DNA of 64,000 nucleotides from Ulota crispa (lineage: Eukaryota; Streptophyta; Bryopsida; Orthotrichales; Orthotrichaceae), in contig OY987249.1 in the NCBI GenBank assembly GCA_963920765.1, positions 5,438,188-5,502,187 on the forward strand, written 5' to 3'. The notes beneath the pieces are model-generated. The model ran no database searches. It was not told the DNA's origin and was given only the letters and a program-made list of their open reading frames with translations. How positions within the stretch are numbered: position 1 is the first letter of the stretch; the number at the start of each line of letters is the position of its first letter. Of the stretch, positions 58,841-64,000 are shown piece by piece. The position numbers and the translations under genes were made by a program.

Positions 58841-61153
58841 CTAAAGAATGTTATGACGAACTACATGTAAAAAATTGAAAAAAGCTACAAAAAGGGTCAG
58901 TGCAACCGAAAGCCCTCCGTGAGCAGCAGTGCAGGTAGCAGAACTCTCCGGCGGACCTGGCGACGGCGTAGCAGCGCTAGGACTTACTAGTGAAGCAGCA
59001 GCAACGGCAACGGCAGGGGACGCGACGGGCGAAACGACAGCAGTGCCGCTGGGAGCTTTCCAAGGGAGGGAATACACTTGGGAGCCATTGGGGTAGAGAA
59101 CGCCCCAGTTCTGCTCGGCCACTCCGCCAGGCTTCAAGTTCTCGTTGAACAGGGCGAAGATAAACGTGGGGATGAAGATTCCAGGCCTTCTCGGAGTTCC
59201 CTTCCTCCCAAGAATGTTTTGGATGAGGTTAGTATTATAAGTTTTAGCATTGAGTGTAGGATCGGTGCCATTAGATCCTGCAGCACCAACGGTAGGCCAG
59301 CCAGTTTCACTGATAGCAAGCCTCACGTTGCCGAACCCCACGAGCTCCATAGCCGCTGCCATGGCGTCCAGCTGAGCGTCGAGCAGGTTGTAGTAGCTGT
59401 GATTACCGTCCACGATGAACGGGGTGGTTCGAGTGAACAACGCATAGTCAAAGGGAACGTACGAAGAGTCGTCTCTCCATCCAAAGTAAGGGTACACGTT
59501 GATGTACAAATACGAATCCGTTTCGTTGAGAAACTGCAACAGGGGCGTCATCACCGGCACTGCGATGTCGGTTCGGAAGACCCCTTTCGAAGGCGGATAC
59601 GACCACCCCAGCGTGTTCAGCTCCGCGGCGGTGGAGAGCTTGATCCTCCCCAGACCCCGGCTCTGCAAGCTGCTCTGTAGGTTCCGCATTGCAGGCACCA
59701 GCTGGAGCCATGTTGCGTTCAGCGTTGTGTCGGTGAAAAGCTCGTTTCCGACGAGGATTGTGGTGATATTGGTGCTCGGGACGTACGGTACTATGTTCTG
59801 GAGGATCCATTGATCGGCCGATGTGAGGTTTGTGAGAGACGGGATGACGTCGTTGCCCATCCCTACCACCACTTGCACTCCTGATCCGCCGAGGGCTACT
59901 AAGGTTGGTGCGTCTGGATTGAAGAGACGCACTCTGCCTATCCCTAAACTCGAGGCCAGTGCCACTCCTTCCGATGGCGATGGCAGGTTGTTGCCTACTT
60001 GCCCGTAGTTTATTCCCATTGTATAATTCTCTGCACATAAAAGTAAAGAGCGGGTGAATGCCTAGTTCCTGGAATATCCAAACACACAAGAAACAAAAAA
60101 AAAAGCGGAATGGAAGACATAACATTCTGTACCTGCAGAGTATGAAATCCTCTCTAATCACAACCGAGAATGCTTTATTCAAACTTGGCCATGACACCAC
60201 TTCTGTGCAACTAAGTCTTCCTTCTAACCTCGGATACCTACTTTTTTTGAGCCTTAAAATGTCTCTCTCCTATGCTTTGTATCTTCGATTCCCAAGATTC
60301 CAGGCACTACCACCGATTCCAAGGTGTTTACAGTACGCTGCTTAAGAATATTCGTGGATATATTAAAGCAAGTGAAATTACACGATAACACCTATTTGTC
60401 CCTCAAAAGTGGCAGGATCGTTGAAATCTATCGTTTGGGAAGCCTCAAGAAAGGTACCAGAATCCCTTTTTAACATCCAGGATATGGTTTTGAAAGTTGT
60501 TTTAATCGACTATTAGCTCCCAAAGTAAGGTATCTATATTTTTTAGTTTGGCCATTTGGGGGTTAACCCATTAACGTCTGGTCGACCATTTCCTGATCGC
60601 TTTTGACTCTTTTCAGTTTGTAGAGAGAGCATGTCAAGGAATTTGATGACGTGGAAAGGGGACGGGTCTCGGGAATTGGAAAGTGAAGAGTTTAGGACAA
60701 TAACCAGGCCAATCTAAGGTGGCATGTGACTAGAGGGTTGAAAAAACTAAAAGAGTACCAGCTGAAAATACACCAATAAATGCAAACAGATGGCCATAAC
60801 AATTAAAGAGTGAGCATAATTCATGATGCATAACACTAAACCCTGCAAGATAATTCCATATGTATGGTCAGATCTGTGGTAGACATGTGTATTCAATAGT
60901 TTTAAAATTTCCCCCAAATGGCCATACCAAGGATTGCCCACCCCCAGAATCGACCACAGATGTTAATGGGTTAAGAAGAAAAAAGACACAGTTCGGTGAG
61001 ATGAATACCAGTGGCGTAATTGCACAGCACCGGTGATGTGATGGATGACATCAACGTCACAAGCACAACAACAAATATGAGATTTCTAGAACCAATCTTA
61101 TGCCGCCATTCTCCAGTCTCAGGGAGCCGTTTCATTGTAGAAAAACTCTCCAT
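58841..61153 (-). CDS. GPI-anchored glucan endo-1,3-beta-glucosidase (GH17), two exons
   Basis: Predicted plant beta-1,3-glucanase that cuts callose-type glucans at the cell wall or outer plasma membrane. Coding exons are 61153-61009 and 60030-58841, joined over a GT-AG intron of 978 bp (60031-61008). Exon 1 ends one base into a codon and exon 2 supplies the other two, so the frame is kept and the product is about 444 aa. Exon 1 encodes a signal peptide: a basic stretch, then LIFVVVLVTLMSSITSPVLC. The mature part opens with MGINYGQVGNNLPSP, a classic GH17 start. The likely acid/base Glu is in VGNELF (about residue 145) and the nucleophile in ISETGWPT (about 290). After the barrel comes a Pro/Ser/Ala-rich tail and a final hydrophobic stretch (GGLSVALTLFVAFFNFL), as in GPI-anchored members. 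No CBM43/X8 module is seen. The ATG at 61153 is the first in frame after a TGA near 61174; a second ATG lies at 61135. All key residues are intact. Confidence 0.9.
60567..60970. mobile_element. TTAA-flanked (piggyBac-like) MITE inside the GH17 intron
   Basis: TTAA at 60563-60566 and 60971-60974 flank a 404-bp element with termini CCCATTAACGTCTGGTCGAC and, inverted, CCCATTAACATCTG followed by TGGTCGA. Internal sequence is non-coding. The right edge is only about 35 bp from the splice donor of the GH17 gene. Its ends resemble the 37758-38688 element (CCCTTTAGTGCCTGGTTGAC). Confidence 0.8.
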
Positions 61154-61683
61154 TTGACGCACCAAGACACCTCAATCCTTGTTCAATCAATATTCGCTCC
61201 TTCCTCTGCTTCGGCTTGTCTCTCCAAAAGTACTTGCCGCAAATAAAATCCCGGAGGTTCCCGTCTTGTAAAAATCTGAAATCAACGAAACGCCACGATG
61301 AGGTCACAACGAACAGCCTTCATTCTAACCCTAAAGAACCAAGGGTTGAAGATTATATAACAACACTGGCGATAGCACCCGTTACTTCACCGTATCAATT
61401 TCGGCTGATTCCTTTCAACAAATTAAAGAACACTCGTACCTCTTCAAGAAAGCCTTTAAGCCAGCCTCCTTCGAGACCAAAAATGAGAGCCTAGGGTTGC
61501 GCACGGGGACAAACACCGGTCACAAACAAACTACTGCAAAATCCTGTTGTGCCAAACAAATTGAAGCTGGAGAGTGACGATAATTACCACAAAGCTCTCG
61601 ATCATCTGCTATTCAACCCCGGCCAGTAGGGAAAACTACGCAACCATCAAAAAGATTGCTCTATCATGACCGCATACTTTTAC

Positions 61684-61900
61684 CTGATGAGAGAAGGCGC
61701 GTGATGAAGGAGAAGGTGACTCAACTCCGTGAGCAATTTCGACTCCACCCGCAGCGGGATCAGTCGTCCCATTGACGCGTCTTTGGAGAACGACGAGGCC
61801 ACATGAGCTCTGCATCGTGAAACCCCTCCGCCGACACACTCGCGTTGTGTACTTCCAGCAGGCATTACGTAACAGCAAGCAATCAAATGTCGGATTCCTG
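61684..61900 (-). other. possible upstream (leader or coding) exon
   Basis: GC-rich stretch ending in a good donor, CAG|GTAAAA, at 61684/61683 on the minus strand. A matching acceptor, TTTCAG|ATTTTT, lies at 61276/61275, inside the exon that carries the GH17 signal peptide. Splicing the two would give a 5' leader exon for the glucanase gene. Read as protein, the joined frames stop before or overlap the GH17 ATG, so it would be untranslated leader or an upstream ORF. The 5' boundary given is arbitrary. It could instead belong to a separate unrecognised gene; ORFs in this stretch match no family I know. Confidence 0.35.
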
Positions 61901-62100
61901 GAAGAGCACGGATGCAAGAGTGTCACTCTGGACAAAACAGCGTGACACGCTCGAGCCTCGAGCACGGCACTTTGCGGCGATGTCGCTGGTCTTGCAACAA
62001 CCGCGGGATCGGCGGTGCTGGAGGATGTCAGAGCGGTTGATGTACATGTGCATTCGGGTATGACGATCCGGGTCTCAATCCTCGTGTGGAAAGAATGTGA

Positions 62101-63748
62101 ATGCACTCGTGACCGAGATTATAAGCCCGGTTATGTTTGCATTATTTTTCGTTTGCTAGTTTACAGCTGTCGACTGTCCATTTGAGAATAAACGGAGAGA
62201 CCAACCCAGAGTGGCCCAAAGATGTCAAATTTTGTTGCCACTTTGGTTTCTTTCCATAAAAAAAAAATGCCTTAAGTTAGAACCTTTTTTTATGGCAAAA
62301 AGTTGCCTAAATCTTACCTCAATTTTATATTGGCGTTTGTAACACTACAAAAATTTGATGAAAAAGTGGATAAAATTGTCAATTCTCTCCCAAGGCAAGC
62401 ACCAAATTTGCCAAATTTTGGATGAATCTTACTAATATTAGTACAATTTATGGATGAATGTGCACTTGTCAATGATTCTATCCAACTATGTTCATTTTTT
62501 CCTTACCTGCTTATATTGCCAAGTGTTGGTCAATCTACCAACAAAAAAACAAAAAAAAAAACCCTATCCTGAGCATAGTGTATCTATTGACCCTATTACC
62601 TATGACCTTGAATTTGATCTTGAAAGACCTCTATAGTGCACGACAGATTTTGGTCATAGAGAACAATCCCTTATAACCATGGAAAGACAATGCCCAAGGC
62701 ACAAGAGAACATAGAGTTGCCCTCTCCCTTGTTGTCGTTCATGGCCCTGCCCTCTCCGCATTTTGGTTGCAGTTGCACCACATCTCCAATAGAGCACAGC
62801 CCGGTGCGCAACCATTGTGATTCTTTTCTACTGAATTGAGTTCCGTTTGAAATTGCCTTGCCACTCGATCTAGTTGAGGATTGGTGGAGCAATTTGTAGA
62901 GCAATCAAAACAGGAGCCTAGAAACTATGAAGAGAACGCAGTCTTAAAGAACATGTAAGTTCTCATTTTAATAATCTAGCAAAGTTTTCAATCAAATAGA
63001 TTTTAGTGTCACCTTCTGAATTCTGTGGCGCTCTTGGAGTTCATCGCTAATCAATGGAGTAGGACTTTTTGAAAATGTGCGTACTCATGTTGTAAGATAG
63101 GAACACCCATAAGCGTCAGTGTCCCCATAACCACCACCTCTAAAATCTTGGAAAATCTGTGGAAGTGAATAGATGTAGTGACAAGGATGTACAACATGTG
63201 AACATGAAATCTTAAAAGTGGTTATGGGTGCAATGGTAGTTTGTTCTTTAAAAATTCACAACTTATTCTCATGGTATCCAAATAATACATTCAAATATGC
63301 AAACTCATTCTTTTCTTGTTCCTAATAGGATCCTGTAATTTGCTAGTTGTTTATTAATAGTTGTCATGTTCAAAACCCTTAGTTTGACGTTTATGGGTGC
63401 TCCTACCTTAGTATCATTGAGATGGTGCAAACAGTGAGGTGGATTCATAGTATTTTTCTTTTGTGTTGTGGTTGTGGTGAATTGTGTGAGCAGCTATTGA
63501 TTTGCAGGTGATGTTGTTCTTAAGCTTATAAAACACATTGTTTGCCATCCCATAACACATTAACCTCATTGAACATAAAACCAAATATCTAATCAAAATT
63601 TCACAAAGATGCAAAAAGTTCCTTCCAATGAATTACAAAACAATGAACCACACATTAAAATAAAACACATAAATCTTTAGAACAACAAAATATGTAATGA
63701 GTATATATTCCAAAAAGTAGAAGTAGAGAGACACTTAGCGAGTTCTAA
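62101..63748. other. intergenic and repetitive DNA, incl. dispersed repeat H copy 2
   Basis: 62300-62470 resembles 51040-51190. The 77-codon minus ORF at 62671-62904 and the 60-codon ORFs near 62460-62680 are unrecognised. No other feature is supported. Confidence 0.4.
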
Positions 63749-64000
63749 GGGCGGCTTCACACTATGGCCCAAGGTCAAGAGGCCGTTAGTTTCCACCAAT
63801 TAGATTACAAGAAATCAAAAGATTGGTCTCTCAACCCTTCATACTAGAGGTCAAACTCCAAAAGCCGTCATCCTCCAAATGTCTACATGGCAACACTTTA
63901 TCATCCAAGGTTGACGGCCTCTCGGCATGCAATAGTTTGGGTCAAGCAAAAATGGAGACCCAAACTATAGTTGAGAGGCCGTCACATTGTTTTCATAAAA
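63749..64000. mobile_element. Harbinger-like element, cut by the window end
   Basis: Begins GGGCGGCTTCACACTATGGC directly after TAA (63746-63748), matching the terminus of 4045-5778. It contains further GAGGCCGT motifs and runs past the window edge. Confidence 0.65.

Noticed and set aside
59078..59680. 200-codon plus ORF, and the 250-codon minus ORF at 59448-60200
   Set aside because: Both are other-frame shadows of the GH17 exon, which has intact family motifs.
1..64000. CRISPR array, operon or prokaryotic features
   Set aside because: Spliced plant genes and plant-type transposons; the tandem repeats lack spacer structure.

Overview
This is AT-rich nuclear DNA of a land plant. Two genes support that reading: a GPI-type family-17 beta-1,3-glucanase whose signal peptide sits on a separate exon, and a small HIG1-domain mitochondrial protein. 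The repeats agree: CACTA, Stowaway and PIF/Harbinger-like elements with their usual termini and target duplications. I cannot name the species or lineage. The window is gene-poor. The two supported genes lie in the last 10 kb on the minus strand (HIG1 54.39-55.86 kb; GH17 58.84-61.15 kb). A further GC-rich stretch at 61.68-62.1 kb may hold a leader exon. No long transposase, reverse transcriptase or other large ORF is intact.

Layout. 0-15.6 kb: TA-flanked MITEs, a hairpin MITE, a TAA-flanked Harbinger-like element, a chain of elements flanked by TTAA, and three copies of a 1.1-1.7 kb unclassified repeat. One nest (5.88-8.55 kb) is three levels deep. 15.64-37.23 kb: two nearly identical 6.4-6.5 kb non-autonomous CACTA elements lie in opposite orientation about 8.6 kb apart, each with its own 3-bp target duplication. 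Between them are a cluster of roughly 300-bp MITEs and a second large palindrome (23.38-27.78 kb). 37.2-51 kb: many more TTAA-flanked elements, some nested or end to end. 51-53.3 kb: hairpin repeats and unclassified DNA. 53.3-62.1 kb: the genic segment, with a Stowaway MITE between the genes, another MITE just upstream of HIG1 and a TTAA-flanked element inside the GH17 intron. 62.1-64 kb: repeats, ending in a Harbinger-like terminus cut by the window edge.

The most unusual content is the TTAA group: at least a dozen non-autonomous elements (71 bp to about 2 kb) that begin TTAA-CCC(C/T) and end (A/G)GGG-TTAA. This is the piggyBac type of terminus and target site. One insertion is supported by a related empty site in the same window. 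A separate MITE family has exact 4-bp target duplications of differing sequence in four of four copies, which fits none of the common plant MITE classes. The two genes are functionally unrelated; nothing here suggests a gene cluster or operon. No LTR retrotransposon, tRNA, rRNA or CRISPR was seen.
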